Shown here piece after piece: positions 31,998-41,649 of a stretch of DNA of 64,000 nt. The first letter of the stretch is position 1; each line of letters opens with the position of its first letter. Source of the stretch: Natronorubrum aibiense (lineage in GTDB: Archaea > Halobacteriota > Halobacteria > Halobacteriales > Natrialbaceae). The DNA lies in the NCBI RefSeq assembly GCF_009392895.1, contig NZ_CP045490.1, positions 248,001 to 312,000 on the forward strand, read 5' to 3'. The notes below the pieces were generated by a model. It was not told where the DNA came from and did no database searches. It was given only the letters and a program-made list of their open reading frames with translations. A program made the position numbers and the translations under genes.

Positions 31998-33425
31998 TCA
32001 GTCCGTACTCTCGCTCGGTTGCGGTCGGTTTTCGGAGACGGAACGGCGAGCCACTAAGACGAGCGCCATCACCGTCAGCAGCGTCGCGACCAACAACGGT
32101 CCAGTTCCCGCTGAGCGCCCGACGAGGGCTGCGATATCGGCGTAAAACGTAAAGAGGAGAAACGCCGGGAAGAGGGTCCCAATCGCGTATCGCCACGGGA
32201 CCACCAGTGGGCGTGAGAGCTGTCCCGCACCTTCGAGATACTCCTCGATTGCGGCCGGACCAAGGACCCAGGCCGTATACACCATAAATCCAGTCAGACC
32301 GAGCACCAAGAGTAGATCGACGAGGTGGTCCGCGAACAGCGTAAACACCGCAGGGCTGAACGCGTTCACGCCGCCGGTGAGTGCGATCAGCGCGAATAGC
32401 CCCCGGGTCGCCGTCGACCGCTCGAGATCGAGTTCGTCAACCAGAAACGAGACCGGAATTTCGAGCATACTGATCAGACTCGTCAGGGCTGCGAGGAGAA
32501 CGACGAAGAAAAAGACCGCGCCGAGAAGTCGCCCGCCGGGCAGGCTCGCGAACGCACCGGCGATCCCGACGAACAGGGCGCCGGGGCCGCCCTCGGTCGG
32601 TCCCGGCGCAAACGAGAACAGCAACGGGAATACCACGAGACCAGCCAAGATGCCGATACCGAGATTAAACACGGCGATGGTCGAGGCGTCGAGAGGTAGC
32701 GAACGGTCGTCGTCGACGTAGGAGGCGTAGGTGATCATCGTCCCGCTGCCGATCGAGAGGGTGAACAGCGCCTGGCCGGCGGCCGATCCCAGTATCGATA
32801 GGAAGTTCTCTGCGAGGTAGGCACCGTCGAATTCGAGGTAGAACTCGTATCCCTGCGCAGCGCCGGGTTGTCGGGACGCCCAGATCGCGAGTCCAACGAG
32901 CAACACGACGACACCGGGTATCATCACCTTCGTCGTCGCCTCGATGCCGCGTCTGATCCCTGCGGCGACGATCAAAGACGTGGCCGCGAGGACGGCAAGT
33001 TGATAGCCGAACGCTTCGGCACCGTAGCTGATCGCCGCGAAGTGGGTTTCGGGATCCGCAAAATAGGCACCCGTCGCGCTCTCGAGGAAGTACCGAAGGA
33101 TCCACCCGCCGACGACGCTGTAGAACGACATCAGCATAATCGAGGTGACGACACAGAGCACGCCCAACGCCGTCCAGAAACGCGATCCTGCGAGCGATTT
33201 GAACGCCCCCACTGGGTTCCGATTCGACCGTCGACCGATCACGAACGCGGCCAGCAATCCCGGCACCCCAACGACGAGAACGATGAGCAGATACAACAGT
33301 AGAAAGGCACTCCCGCCGTTCTCCGCGGTCATCCAAGGAAATCGCCAGATGTTCCCCAGTCCGACCGCGCTTCCGACCGCAGCCAGGATGAATCCGGCGC
33401 GACTCGTCCAACTCTCACGTACCAT
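31998..33425 (-). CDS. Neurotransmitter:sodium symporter (NSS/SNF) family transporter
   Basis: A 475-residue integral membrane protein that couples sodium entry to uptake of an amino acid or related amine. The N-terminus has the family hallmark WTSRAGFILAAVGSAVGLGNIWRFPWMTAENGGSAF, in which the unwound first helix binds sodium and substrate. Other matching blocks are LFTLSIGSGTMITYASY and LLAALTSLISMLEIPVSFL. About eleven or twelve helices can be counted, as in bacterial and archaeal LeuT-type proteins. A TATA-like CTTATAC on the minus strand at 33452-33458 sits about 30 bases before the ATG. Substrate unknown. Confidence 0.9.
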   Translation of the reverse strand: MVRESWTSRAGFILAAVGSAVGLGNIWRFPWMTAENGGSAFLLLYLLIVLVVGVPGLLAAFVIGRRSNRNPVGAFKSLAGSRFWTALGVLCVVTSIMLMSFYSVVGGWILRYFLESATGAYFADPETHFAAISYGAEAFGYQLAVLAATSLIVAAGIRRGIEATTKVMIPGVVVLLVGLAIWASRQPGAAQGYEFYLEFDGAYLAENFLSILGSAAGQALFTLSIGSGTMITYASYVDDDRSLPLDASTIAVFNLGIGILAGLVVFPLLFSFAPGPTEGGPGALFVGIAGAFASLPGGRLLGAVFFFVVLLAALTSLISMLEIPVSFLVDELDLERSTATRGLFALIALTGGVNAFSPAVFTLFADHLVDLLLVLGLTGFMVYTAWVLGPAAIEEYLEGAGQLSRPLVVPWRYAIGTLFPAFLLFTFYADIAALVGRSAGTGPLLVATLLTVMALVLVARRSVSENRPQPSESTD

Positions 33426-34061
33426 CTCGTCTCAGGAAACCGACTCGGTGCGTATAAGAATTGTTCATCAGTGGCTCAGTTCATTCACAGTGACATGGAA
33501 TCAGGAAATCTTGACACGACGCCTAACTCGCACGGGTAGTAAACGAATAGTTCGGTTCAGATTGTGTAACAAGACCTCTAAGGATCGCTCTCTGACACGC
33601 AGCCAGATTTTCAAAATGATCGTCTACGAGAACTCGAATGGTTACGGGCGTCGTACTCACGTGATTGCGCTACTAATCTCTGCATTGGCTGGTTCGTCGG
33701 CTAAAACGTTGACACCATCCGACGTCACAGCAATCCGAATCCCTTTAACAGTGAATCGGACTTCGAGAGCTCGAGTCGATGAGTCCAACAACTGTTCGAG
33801 TGCTTCGGAATCAACAGTGTTGTAGAGTTGATGTCATCACGATCAAGACCACACGTTTCCAGCATCTCGATGATTGCAACGACAAGATCAGTTAATTACT
33901 ATTTCCGGTTCTCAGTGGTCGATCCATCTAAATTCAGTTGCGGAAAAGTCGGTCTTCGATAAATGATCAATCAATCACAAATGGCGTGACGGATAGCACA
34001 CTGTGACAGGAGACTCTACTCGTTTTCGAGTGCTGAGTAGATCTCAGCGTGCCGGCGTCGA
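33426..34061. other. Gene-poor stretch with HalOD1 remnant
   Basis: Apart from the symporter promoter and the HalOD1 remnant at 33657-33900, I see no gene. The plus-strand open frame across 33145-33825 is a shadow of the symporter and has poor codon character. Confidence 0.4.
33657..33900 (-). pseudogene. HalOD1 output-domain protein remnant
   Basis: On the minus strand, VVAIIEMLETCGLDRDDINSTTL is followed after a frameshift by VDSEALEQLLDSSTRALEVRFTVKGIRIAVTSDGVNVL and a stop. This is the pattern of the short haloarchaeal HalOD1 domain (L-Y-x-x-V-D-x-E-A-L-x-x-L-F and V-x-F-x-x-x-G-x-x-V-x-V). It probably encoded a free-standing HalOD1 protein before the frameshift. Confidence 0.55.
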
Positions 34062-34187
34062 TCAAGTTTCCCTCATCTCGAAAGCGAGATCGTGATGTTT
34101 CTTGTCGCTCTCGGCTGCTTGATACTGCTCGTACAGTCGGCGGACTTCTTCGTCGACCGCCGTTGAGGAGTCAGTGCTGGACGCCAT
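34062..34187 (-). CDS. 41-residue acidic ORF
   Basis: ATG at 34187 to TGA at 34062, product MASSTDSSTAVDEEVRRLYEQYQAAESDKKHHDLAFEM plus three residues. The middle is strongly helical and charged, with codon use like real genes. It could be a small adaptor or the N-terminal remnant of something larger. I recognise no family, and the position 140 bases from an IS630 end urges caution. Confidence 0.35.
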   Translation of the reverse strand: MASSTDSSTAVDEEVRRLYEQYQAAESDKKHHDLAFEMRET

Positions 34188-34330
34188 CTTCGTTTTTAGC
34201 GTATTCACTGCGTCCGTTTATCAGTTGAGGCGGACACACGCTCGGAAGTAGACCAGTCGAGGCTCTCCCGCTGCTCGGTCGTTGGGAAGAGTGGGTATCG
34301 TGGACTGTACTCCATTCGACTTGCTCTCTG

Positions 34331-35366
34331 CTATAGTAGAGATTAGAAGTTGTTACTCACTTTCGATAGAGATTTGATCAAGCGCGGTATCGATCGCCGT
34401 TGTTAATTTGCCAAGAGAGCCGAAGAACCGATTGCTGAGAGCCGCTTGCAACAGTCGCCAGCACTCTTCGACCGATTTAGTTCCCACGAATACACCAGTG
34501 ACGTGACGAAGACGAGGTCGTCACGGGCCGCAAGATCCGAGACAGCCGACGCTTGAGAGTACGGCGCTCCATCCAGAATCGCGATCAGGTCGTCTTCGAA
34601 CTCAGTACATAATTTGAGAATGAAATGTTTGCGTGATTAGCAGTAACATTCTCTGTGAATCGAGAGAAAAAGCGATCGCCGTCCTCGGTGATCGCGCCCA
34701 ACAGACACGTCCAGTCGCGTTGTCCAGATAATTCGACAGACAGCTGTGTGCCGCGCGGAAACCACGCGGCACGTGGCTCAACTTGGACAGATTTCGTGGT
34801 TTGATCGATACGGACTACTATGGCGTCCATCTCCCGACGTCCTCGCGGAACGTTTCTCGCTCCTCAGCAGCTGATTCGGCGGCTGTACGACGTGATTTTT
34901 GATTCCTCAACCCCGCTTCGTTGAGCAACCGCCAGCAGGTCGGGATTGAGTACTCGATATCGTACGTCTCCGCAAGATACTGCTGGGCGAGCGCCGACGC
35001 GCCAACGCCAACTTCCGCAGGTGGATCGTGGACAATTTCTTTGAACACTTCCTAATTATTATTTGAGGGCTTTCGTTTTCTCTCGGATCGGTGAACATCA
35101 GTAACGGCCTGCTCGAGTGACTCGTCAGTGTCGAGTCGCTTGAGCCAGCTATAGATTGTTCGTCGCTGAACGCCGTACCACTCGGCTAGCTCCGTCTGCG
35201 TGATGCCGTTTTTATACGCTATCGCCGCTAAGAGTCGTTGTGTCGGCTTCTTTCCCCCACGTTGTTGAGGGCATCTTGCACTTCCTCACCAGCGATTTTG
35301 TCGAGATGATCCATTCCACTCAAGAACAATTTTCGAGTGAAAAGTTCTAACGGTTACAATAGAGAA
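34331..35366 (-). mobile_element. IS630-family insertion sequence, copy 3 (decayed)
   Basis: Left end CTATAGTAGAGATTAGAAGT, right end GTTCTAACGGTTACAATAGA. Transposase pieces on the minus strand match copy 1, namely MDAIVVRIDQTTKSVQV (34585-34830) and PAEVG...LAQQYLAETYDIEYSIP (34818-35048), but are interrupted by several frameshifts and stops, including a broken ORF1 at about 35045-35065 and 35260. Confidence 0.8.
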
Positions 35367-35635
35367 CAGCAAGACCATTACTGAGGAATGATAGGTGAAC
35401 TACCAGTAGTTAGGCCAATCGGTGCTAATACCCATAGAGAATAGCTGACTAAATTGATGAAAATTGGGTCGTAGGTATCCTCGAGTCCGGGCTGGACAGC
35501 GGTACGGAGACGACACCCGCGAATCGGACTCCAGTCCGGACTACTACGACAGTTGGCTATGGGCCGCCGATAGCAAATCTATGTTCCGACACAGATCGCT
35601 AGCCACCTCGTCCCCAGCTGTCGCCGATTGGGAGC
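35367..35635. other. No gene seen between the IS630 copy and uspA-like gene
   Basis: Mixed composition; the short plus-strand frame at 35464-35646 has no family signature and overlaps the end of the stress-protein gene. Confidence 0.4.
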
Positions 35636-36034
35636 TCACTCACTGATGCCAACGACGGTCACGGGACAGGTACTGTTGAGAATAACCGACTGAGTAACAC
35701 TCCCGAAGACAACCTTCGCAGTCGGTGCCCGTTTTCGCCCGGCCATGACGATCGCATCCGCCTCGAGGTCGGCAGCCAGGCTGACGATTCCATCGGATGG
35801 CGGACCGCTAATCTCCCGGTGTTGGACGGCAAATCCGTCTGCTTCGAGTTCTTGGATGGCGATTCGGACGGCTTCCGGCCGCTCGACTGGCTGGTCGTCT
35901 CTCGGTTCGTTCTCGTATGCGTGGGCGACAGTGATCTGGGTCGCATCACGGTCGGCCGGGAGCGAATTGAGATAGTCAATCTCCATCCACGTTCGGTCAA
36001 CGTGTTCGTCGACGGGTACAAGTATGTGGTACAC
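35636..36034 (-). CDS. Universal stress protein (UspA family), GTG start
   Basis: A 132-residue alpha/beta protein. The start is GTG at 36034 (YHILVPVDEHVDRTWMEIDYL), with a TATA box (TTTATATT on the minus strand, 36057-36065) at leaderless distance. The ATP-binding signature appears as AGRKRAPTAKVVFGSVTQSVILNSTCPVTVV, giving the G-x2-G-x9-G(S/T) type spacing with small changes. The invariant N-terminal Asp (PVDEH) is present. UspA proteins bind nucleotide and act in general stress. It is divergent from the acyl-CoA synthetase gene, which begins about 200 bases away. Confidence 0.85.
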   Translation of the reverse strand: MYHILVPVDEHVDRTWMEIDYLNSLPADRDATQITVAHAYENEPRDDQPVERPEAVRIAIQELEADGFAVQHREISGPPSDGIVSLAADLEADAIVMAGRKRAPTAKVVFGSVTQSVILNSTCPVTVVGISE

Positions 36035-36056
36035 GACCCCATATTGGCGGTTCAGA

Positions 36057-36065
36057 ATATAAACG
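36057..36065 (-). promoter_or_regulatory. TATA box of the uspA-like gene
   Basis: Minus strand TTTATATTC 23-31 bases before the GTG at 36034, supporting a leaderless message with GTG start. Confidence 0.5.
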
Positions 36066-36232
36066 ATTTGTATTATTCCAGATGTGTGATCGGGTTATCC
36101 AGCGAGGGTGATCGATCGAAGTGTGTCGAAACGGGCCCTCTCAAATCGGATACGGCCCGAGTTCGACGAGTCGCCAAGCCAATTGTATCCGATACTTTAT
36201 CATGGGTACCGTCACACAGTATCATTGAGGCC

Positions 36233-38245
36233 ATGACAGAGCCAGCTGCGGAAGCGACAGCAGTAGTGCACGAACCGTCCAGCGAGTTCATCGAATCCGC
36301 GAACGTCACCGCGTTCATGGATCGGTACGACATCGAAAATTACACGGAACTGATCGATCGGACCACGACCGAGGTGCCGGGCAAAGACGAAAGCGGCGTC
36401 GAGTGGTTTTGGGACGAACTGATCGACTATCTCGGACTCGAGTTCTACGAGGACTACGACACGGTGCGAGACGACAGCGACGGGCCACAGTTTACTGACT
36501 GGTATCCCGGTGGGGAACTCAACATCGCCCACAACGTCGTGGATCGCCACGCCGCCCTCGAGAACGAGCGGCGAAACAAAGTGGCGACGATCTGGGAGGG
36601 CGAAGACGGCGAGATCCGGGAGATAACCTACCACGAACTCGACCGCCAGTCGAGCCAGGTTGCGAACGCCCTCGAGGACCGCGGCATCGAGACGGGCGAT
36701 ACGGTCGGGCTTTACATGCCAATGGTGCCCGAAGTCGTCTCGATCCTCTACGGCTGTTTCAAAGTCGGTGCGATTGCTGTCCCAATTTTCTCCGGTTTCG
36801 GTGTCGAAGCGACTGCAACGAGGATCGACGATTCCGGGTGCAGCGTACTCTTCACCGGCGACGGCTTCCGCCGTCGCGGCAACGCCATTTCCCTGAAAGA
36901 GGCCGCCGATGAAGCCATTGAGCAGGTGGGCCACGTCGAACGGACGATCGTCTTCGACCGGCTTGGCTCGAGCGACTCCGAGACCGATCGAACCATCCCC
37001 TGGGTCAACGATCGAGACGAGTGGTGGGACGACGCCGTCGGCACACAGGACGACGACTACGAGACGAAATCGCTCGACTCGAGTCAGGAGTCGATGCTTC
37101 TCTATTCGTCGGGAACGACGGGGAAGCCGAAAGGGATCGTCCATACCCACGCGGGGGCGCTCACACAGGCGGCGAAGGAACTCCACTTCGGCTTCGATCT
37201 GAAGCCTTCAGATCGCTTCTTTTGGGTGTCCGACATCGGCTGGATGATGGGACCGTGGACGATGATCGGCGTTCACACGTTCGGTGGAACGATGTTCATG
37301 TACGAGGGCGCACCAGATCATCCCGAGCCTGATCGGTTCTGGGAGATGATCGATCGACACAAACTCACCCAGTTTGGCATCTCACCGACCGCAATCCGCG
37401 CGCTTCGAAAGCACGGGAACGAGTGGCTCGACGGCCACGACCTCTCCTCGCTTCGGCTGCTCGGCTCGACGGGCGAGCCGTGGGACGAGGAATCGTGGCA
37501 CTGGTTCTACGAAAACGTTGGCGGCGGTGAGGCACCGATTATCAACATCTCCGGCGGGACTGAGATCATGGGCTGCTTTCTGATGCCCATGCCGACACAG
37601 CCGCTGAAACCCTGTACGCTCGGCGGCCCCGGCCTCGGAATGGACATCGATATCGTCGACGACACCGGCGCGTCAATCGCGGACGATCACGAACGTGGCT
37701 ACCTCGTCGCGAGAGATTCTTGCCCATCGATGACGAAATCGCTCTGGTCGGGCGACGACCGCTATCTCGCAGAGTACTGGTCGAACTTCGAGGACCTGTG
37801 GGATCACGGCGACTGGGCCCAGCAGGATGACGACGGCTGCTGGTTCCTGCACGGCCGTGCCGACGACACGCTCAACATCGCCGGTCGAAAAGTCGGTCCG
37901 GCCGAAATCGAAGACGCACTCATCGACCATTCGGCAGTGAATCAGGCTGCTGCCGTTGGCGTCCCCGACGACACTACTGGAACGGCCGTCGTTTCCTACG
38001 TCGTCCTCGAGCGTGGGACGACGTCGTCCGACGATCTTCGCGCGGAACTCCGCAAACGTGTCGGCGTCGAACACGGGAAACCGTTCCGCCCACGGGAAGT
38101 CCTGTTCGTGGACGAACTACCGAAGACGCAGTCCGGGAAGATCATCCGCAGAGTCATCTCGAGCATCTATCAGGGAGACGAACCCGGCGATTTGAGTAGT
38201 CTCGAGAACCCCGAGGCGCTGGAATCGATCAGAACGCCTCGATAG
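36233..38245 (+). CDS. Acetyl-CoA synthetase-like acyl-CoA ligase (AMP-forming)
   Basis: A 670-residue member of the ANL family that activates a carboxylic acid with ATP and CoA. The start chosen is the ATG at 36233; the frame continues 138 codons upstream over the antisense of uspA and is not credible. Motifs: LLYSSGTTGKPKGIVHTH (P-loop), SGGTEIMGCF (A5-like), GDWAQQDDDGCWFLHGRADDTLNIAGRKVGP (hinge) and the C-terminal catalytic Lys in KTQSGKIIRR. It resembles the acetyl/propionyl-CoA synthetase branch, including FWVSDIGWMMGPWTMIG. A typical Acs would have the stop residue W in the acyl pocket; I cannot settle the substrate. It may link to the neighbouring amidohydrolase and aldehyde-oxidising genes. 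Confidence 0.85.
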   Translation: MTEPAAEATAVVHEPSSEFIESANVTAFMDRYDIENYTELIDRTTTEVPGKDESGVEWFWDELIDYLGLEFYEDYDTVRDDSDGPQFTDWYPGGELNIAHNVVDRHAALENERRNKVATIWEGEDGEIREITYHELDRQSSQVANALEDRGIETGDTVGLYMPMVPEVVSILYGCFKVGAIAVPIFSGFGVEATATRIDDSGCSVLFTGDGFRRRGNAISLKEAADEAIEQVGHVERTIVFDRLGSSDSETDRTIPWVNDRDEWWDDAVGTQDDDYETKSLDSSQESMLLYSSGTTGKPKGIVHTHAGALTQAAKELHFGFDLKPSDRFFWVSDIGWMMGPWTMIGVHTFGGTMFMYEGAPDHPEPDRFWEMIDRHKLTQFGISPTAIRALRKHGNEWLDGHDLSSLRLLGSTGEPWDEESWHWFYENVGGGEAPIINISGGTEIMGCFLMPMPTQPLKPCTLGGPGLGMDIDIVDDTGASIADDHERGYLVARDSCPSMTKSLWSGDDRYLAEYWSNFEDLWDHGDWAQQDDDGCWFLHGRADDTLNIAGRKVGPAEIEDALIDHSAVNQAAAVGVPDDTTGTAVVSYVVLERGTTSSDDLRAELRKRVGVEHGKPFRPREVLFVDELPKTQSGKIIRRVISSIYQGDEPGDLSSLENPEALESIRTPR

Positions 38246-38440
38246 CGTCGCTGGTCAGTTTTTCCGTATTCGGTCCGAGGTCGTCACAATGGAAACGGCT
38301 TCGATACCGACGCAGCGCCGTTGTGCGATCGATGTACCGGTTTTCATCGACGACTATCGTTCCGCGCCGTTGACTAGTAAAAAGCAGATACAGATGTGCT
38401 TCGACGGCTAAGCGGTGTGCTATGGGTGTGGTGGGTTGTA

Positions 38441-38848
38441 CTAACTCCGTTCGGCGTGGGGGGTGATGCCGGCGCTTTCCATCCGTTCGTGGAAGCGTTC
38501 TCGGCGGGCCGCTCGTTCCTGCTCGGACATCCGGTCCGGCGTCCAGATCTTCCCTTCCGTCGACTGATGGACGTCGACGCTCTCGACAGCCGGCAACTGC
38601 CCGACCCGCTCGACGATCTCGTCGCTCATATCGATGAAGTACGTACAGCGCTGGGATGTGAGCAAGAGCGTCACATCAACGTGGCCGTGCTCGTCAATCT
38701 CGATTTCATCGACAAGGCCAAAGTCGACGAGATTGATCGGATGCTCGCTCGCACAACTGCAGGGATCTAGCACGTTCGACAGCGCCGAGCGGACCGCGGC
38801 TTTTCGTTCGTCTTCAAACGACTGCTCGGGAGTGATGTGACTTGCCAT
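38441..38848 (-). CDS. MIP18/DUF59-family metal-sulfur cluster protein
   Basis: A 135-residue protein starting at the ATG at 38848 (MASHITPEQSFEDERKAAV). The core reads NLVDFGLVDEIEIDEHGHVDVTLLL, the MIP18/PaaD pattern (DxGLV...VxVxxxLT). Unusually, a Cys-rich DPCSCASEHPI precedes it, in place of the plain DPEL.. of standard members, with another Cys in SQRCTYFIDM. Such proteins help assemble or deliver iron-sulfur clusters, or in PaaD-type pairs support an enzyme. It begins 2 bases after the amidohydrolase stop, so the two are co-transcribed and likely work together. Confidence 0.75.
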   Translation of the reverse strand: MASHITPEQSFEDERKAAVRSALSNVLDPCSCASEHPINLVDFGLVDEIEIDEHGHVDVTLLLTSQRCTYFIDMSDEIVERVGQLPAVESVDVHQSTEGKIWTPDRMSEQERAARRERFHERMESAGITPHAERS

Positions 38849-38850
38849 CG

Positions 38851-39924
38851 TTACACCGTCGTTTCGTACGTCGACCACGGTTCGGGGAACGAGTCCGTCA
38901 ATCCCTGCTCTTCGCGCAGCTGTTCCCATCGATCGCCTTCGATGTTCGATCGGATCTCGTCGGGATCCTTATCCAGCATGCGAAGCGCGTTCCGTCCGAG
39001 AATGTTCCGCTTGTCTTCTTCTGTCACTTCGGGGTAGTCGTATTCAGCCTGGAGGTCTTCGGGCATCTCGAAGTTCCAGATTCCCTCGATCGGCGGCTGG
39101 GGATGGAGGGCCGTTGCGCCGCTGGAAAAGAGCAGGCGATCGGAGCCGACCCAGTAGAGGAACTCGCCAAGGATTTTCGCGAACTTCCGCGGTCGCGTGT
39201 TCACCAGACAGGCGGTGTTCTCTAAGTTGCCGTAAATGTTGTCGTGACTCGCCATCGCGAACGCGGTTTCTTCGAGGAACGAGAACCCGGCGTGGATGAT
39301 CTCGAAGTTGATGTCCGGGAAGGACAGCGCAGCGTCTTCGACGTCGTCCGTTCGGAAGTATCGGACCGGCGCCGTTGCAAACGGGATGAACTTGTGCATG
39401 GCGACGGTGTCGACGTCCGAGTCGGCTGCGGCCTCGAGGATCGGCCAGACCGCGTCCTCGGTTAGCTGCAGCGACAGATCCTGGCCGTTCTGGTACCGGG
39501 ATGGGTAGAGCTTGATCCCTTCGACGACGTCCCGTTTGGCGTACTCCTCGACCTGATCGACTGCGTCGTCCTCGAGCGGGTTGATGTCGACGTACATCGA
39601 GGTGCGATCCGGGTTCTGTTCACAGAACTCGAATCCTTTCTCGCGGGAGACGTACCCGTCGTGGAAGTAGTCGTCCAAGGGCAGCGAGTGGTAGACGCTG
39701 TAATCGATCTGACTCTCGAGAAACAGCAGCCGTGCAAGTTCTTCCGGCTGGTGGTTGCGGTAGAATACGTCTTCCGAGGGGACGTACTCGTCGGGGAGGA
39801 GTTTCTCGCCGAGTTCGTACGTTTCGTCGTCCCAGCGCTGCGCGTGCGGGTGTTTGTGATTCTCCGGCGTGTGGTTGAAGCAGTGGGAGACGGAGTCCAC
39901 TACAAGGTCGCCATTCGCTAACAT
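38851..39924 (-). CDS. Amidohydrolase-family protein (ACMSD-like TIM barrel)
   Basis: A 357-residue protein of the amidohydrolase 2 group. Blocks seen: VEGIKLYPSRYQNGQDLSLQL, VDTVAMHKFIPF, FPDINFEIIHAGFSFLEETA (the HxGxxxxE-like fourth-strand histidine) and VGSDRLLFSSGAT. The N-terminal HxH metal motif is weak (VDSVSHCFNHTP), and the last-strand motif, usually GSDxP, reads SSGAT after SDRLL, so the final metal-binding Asp is shifted or absent. Activity is therefore uncertain; lyase, hydrolase or decarboxylase are possible. It forms an operon with the DUF59 gene and is divergent from the aldehyde dehydrogenase, with TTATTAAT on the minus strand at 39947-39954 as probable TATA box. Confidence 0.75.
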   Translation of the reverse strand: MLANGDLVVDSVSHCFNHTPENHKHPHAQRWDDETYELGEKLLPDEYVPSEDVFYRNHQPEELARLLFLESQIDYSVYHSLPLDDYFHDGYVSREKGFEFCEQNPDRTSMYVDINPLEDDAVDQVEEYAKRDVVEGIKLYPSRYQNGQDLSLQLTEDAVWPILEAAADSDVDTVAMHKFIPFATAPVRYFRTDDVEDAALSFPDINFEIIHAGFSFLEETAFAMASHDNIYGNLENTACLVNTRPRKFAKILGEFLYWVGSDRLLFSSGATALHPQPPIEGIWNFEMPEDLQAEYDYPEVTEEDKRNILGRNALRMLDKDPDEIRSNIEGDRWEQLREEQGLTDSFPEPWSTYETTV

Positions 39925-39945
39925 ACGGTATGTCTGTTTCGGGGT

Positions 39946-39954
39946 ATCATTAAT
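39946..39954 (-). promoter_or_regulatory. TATA box of the amidohydrolase operon
   Basis: Minus strand TTATTAATG 22-30 bases before the ATG at 39924. Confidence 0.5.
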
Positions 39955-40011
39955 AACTGTTTGGGTTCTGTTCGGGTGGGAGACGACACACCGCTCACAA
40001 ATCCATCAGGC

Positions 40012-40020
40012 GGAACAATT
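40012..40020 (+). promoter_or_regulatory. TATA-like box of the aldehyde dehydrogenase gene
   Basis: GAACAATTAA region 17-25 bases before the ATG at 40037; it faces the amidohydrolase promoter across about 110 bases, so one regulator could act on both. Confidence 0.35.
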
Positions 40021-40036
40021 AACAGCTACTGCTCGA

Positions 40037-41509
40037 ATGACAGTATCGATGCCGACACCCAGCGAGAAGCCTCTCGATGAGCCGTACGGCTTGTTTATCG
40101 ACGGAGCGGAACGAACTGCATCGAACGATCAGACGCTCGAGATCATCGATCCGGCGACGGACGAACCGATCACGACGGTTCCTGCCGCGACGAGCGATGA
40201 CGTCGCGACGGCCGTCGACACGGCACGGCGAGCCAGCGACGAGTGGCAAGACATGCAACCGAAAGAACGGAGCCGACTCCTGTGCCGTCTCGCAGAGGCG
40301 ATCCGAGAGGACGAAAAACGACTCGCCCGCATCGAAACGCTCGAGAACGGGAAGCCGCTCTTGGCGGCGCAAACACAGGTGCGACGGGCTGCCAGACACT
40401 TCGAGTACTACGGCGGCCTCGCCGACAAAATTCAGGGCGAAAGCATTCCTCTTGACGGCGATCACGTCGATTATACGATTCGGGAACCGCTCGGCGTCTC
40501 AGCGCACATCGTCCCGTGGAACGTCCCGATCTATCTCTTCGCCCGGAGTGTTGCGCCCGCACTCGTGGGCGGAAACACCGCAGTCGTCAAGCCAGCGGAG
40601 GAAACGCCCCTCGGCGCACTCGAAATCGCACGACTCGCCGACTCGGTCGGACTCCCCGAGGGCGTGTTGAACGTCGTTCCGGGCGACGGCCTCGAGGCGG
40701 GTGACACGCTCGTCGGGAGTTCGGAGGTTGACGTTGTAACGTTCACCGGGTCGGAAGCGACCGGGGTCGAGGTGGCAAAGCGAACGGTCGAACACGTCGC
40801 GGACGTCCACCTCGAACTCGGCGGGAAGAGTCCGAACGTCGTCTTTCCCGACGCGGACATCGACCATGCTGTCGACGAGACGATAACGGGAATCTTCTCG
40901 AACGCCGGTCAGGTCTGTTCGGCAGGATCGCGGTTGCTGGTTCACGAGACGATCCACGACGAGTTCGTCGACGAGCTCGCACGTCAAACCGAGGCGCTGA
41001 CCATTGGTCCGGGCGTCGACGACCCCGACGTTGGTCCACTCGTCTCCGAGCAACAGCTTCAGACCGTGACCGAGTATCTCGAGATCGGACGAGCGGAGGT
41101 TGGTGAGCCGGTCGTCGGTGGCGAGACGCTCGACGAGGCGGGATATTTCGTCGAACCAACCGTGTTCGACGGCGTTGAAAATGACATGCGAATCGCTCGA
41201 GAGGAGATCTTCGGACCAGTGCTGACCGTCATCGAATTCGCGGACGAACAGGAGGCGATCGAACTGGCTAACGAGTCGCCGTACGGACTCGTGGCGGGCG
41301 TGTTCACCACAGATGTCGGCCGTGCCCACCGGTTTGCGCGTGACGTCGATGCAGGGCAGATCTACGTCAACGAGTGGTTCGCTGGCGGTAACGAAACACC
41401 GTTCGGGGGCTTCAAACGGAGCGGGATCGGCCGCGAAAACGGTGTTCAGGCGATCGACAACTACACCCAGCTCAAAAACGTCTGTCTCAATATCGCATCG
41501 CGGGACTGA
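40037..41509 (+). CDS. NAD(P)-dependent aldehyde dehydrogenase
   Basis: A 490-residue member of the aldehyde dehydrogenase superfamily; the ATG at 40037 was chosen, with a second Met four codons later, because upstream sequence is the antisense of the amidohydrolase gene. Motifs: IVPWNVPIYLFARSVAPAL, VVKPAEETPLGAL (cofactor lysine), FTGSEATG, LELGGKSPNVVF with general base Glu260, and NAGQVCSAGSR with nucleophile Cys294, then EEIFGPVLTV. Length is standard. Likely oxidises an aldehyde produced in the same catabolic region, along with the short-chain dehydrogenase and aldehyde ferredoxin oxidoreductase downstream. Confidence 0.92.
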   Translation: MTVSMPTPSEKPLDEPYGLFIDGAERTASNDQTLEIIDPATDEPITTVPAATSDDVATAVDTARRASDEWQDMQPKERSRLLCRLAEAIREDEKRLARIETLENGKPLLAAQTQVRRAARHFEYYGGLADKIQGESIPLDGDHVDYTIREPLGVSAHIVPWNVPIYLFARSVAPALVGGNTAVVKPAEETPLGALEIARLADSVGLPEGVLNVVPGDGLEAGDTLVGSSEVDVVTFTGSEATGVEVAKRTVEHVADVHLELGGKSPNVVFPDADIDHAVDETITGIFSNAGQVCSAGSRLLVHETIHDEFVDELARQTEALTIGPGVDDPDVGPLVSEQQLQTVTEYLEIGRAEVGEPVVGGETLDEAGYFVEPTVFDGVENDMRIAREEIFGPVLTVIEFADEQEAIELANESPYGLVAGVFTTDVGRAHRFARDVDAGQIYVNEWFAGGNETPFGGFKRSGIGRENGVQAIDNYTQLKNVCLNIASRD

Positions 41510-41649
41510 GAGGGACAGACGGGAACTCTCTTTCACGAACAGGGGCATCGCCACGCCGATGCAGCGTTCGGACGGCGACAGAAACACGAACTTATTATTG
41601 CATGCGGGCCATCCGCACACATGACGGCCTAACTAAGGCGCGTAGAACT

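Noticed and set aside
36212-37186. Minus-strand frame inside the acyl-CoA ligase gene
   Set aside because: Antisense to the ANL-family motifs and lacking any motif.
40499-41620. Minus-strand frame opposite the aldehyde dehydrogenase
   Set aside because: Shadow of the recognised gene.
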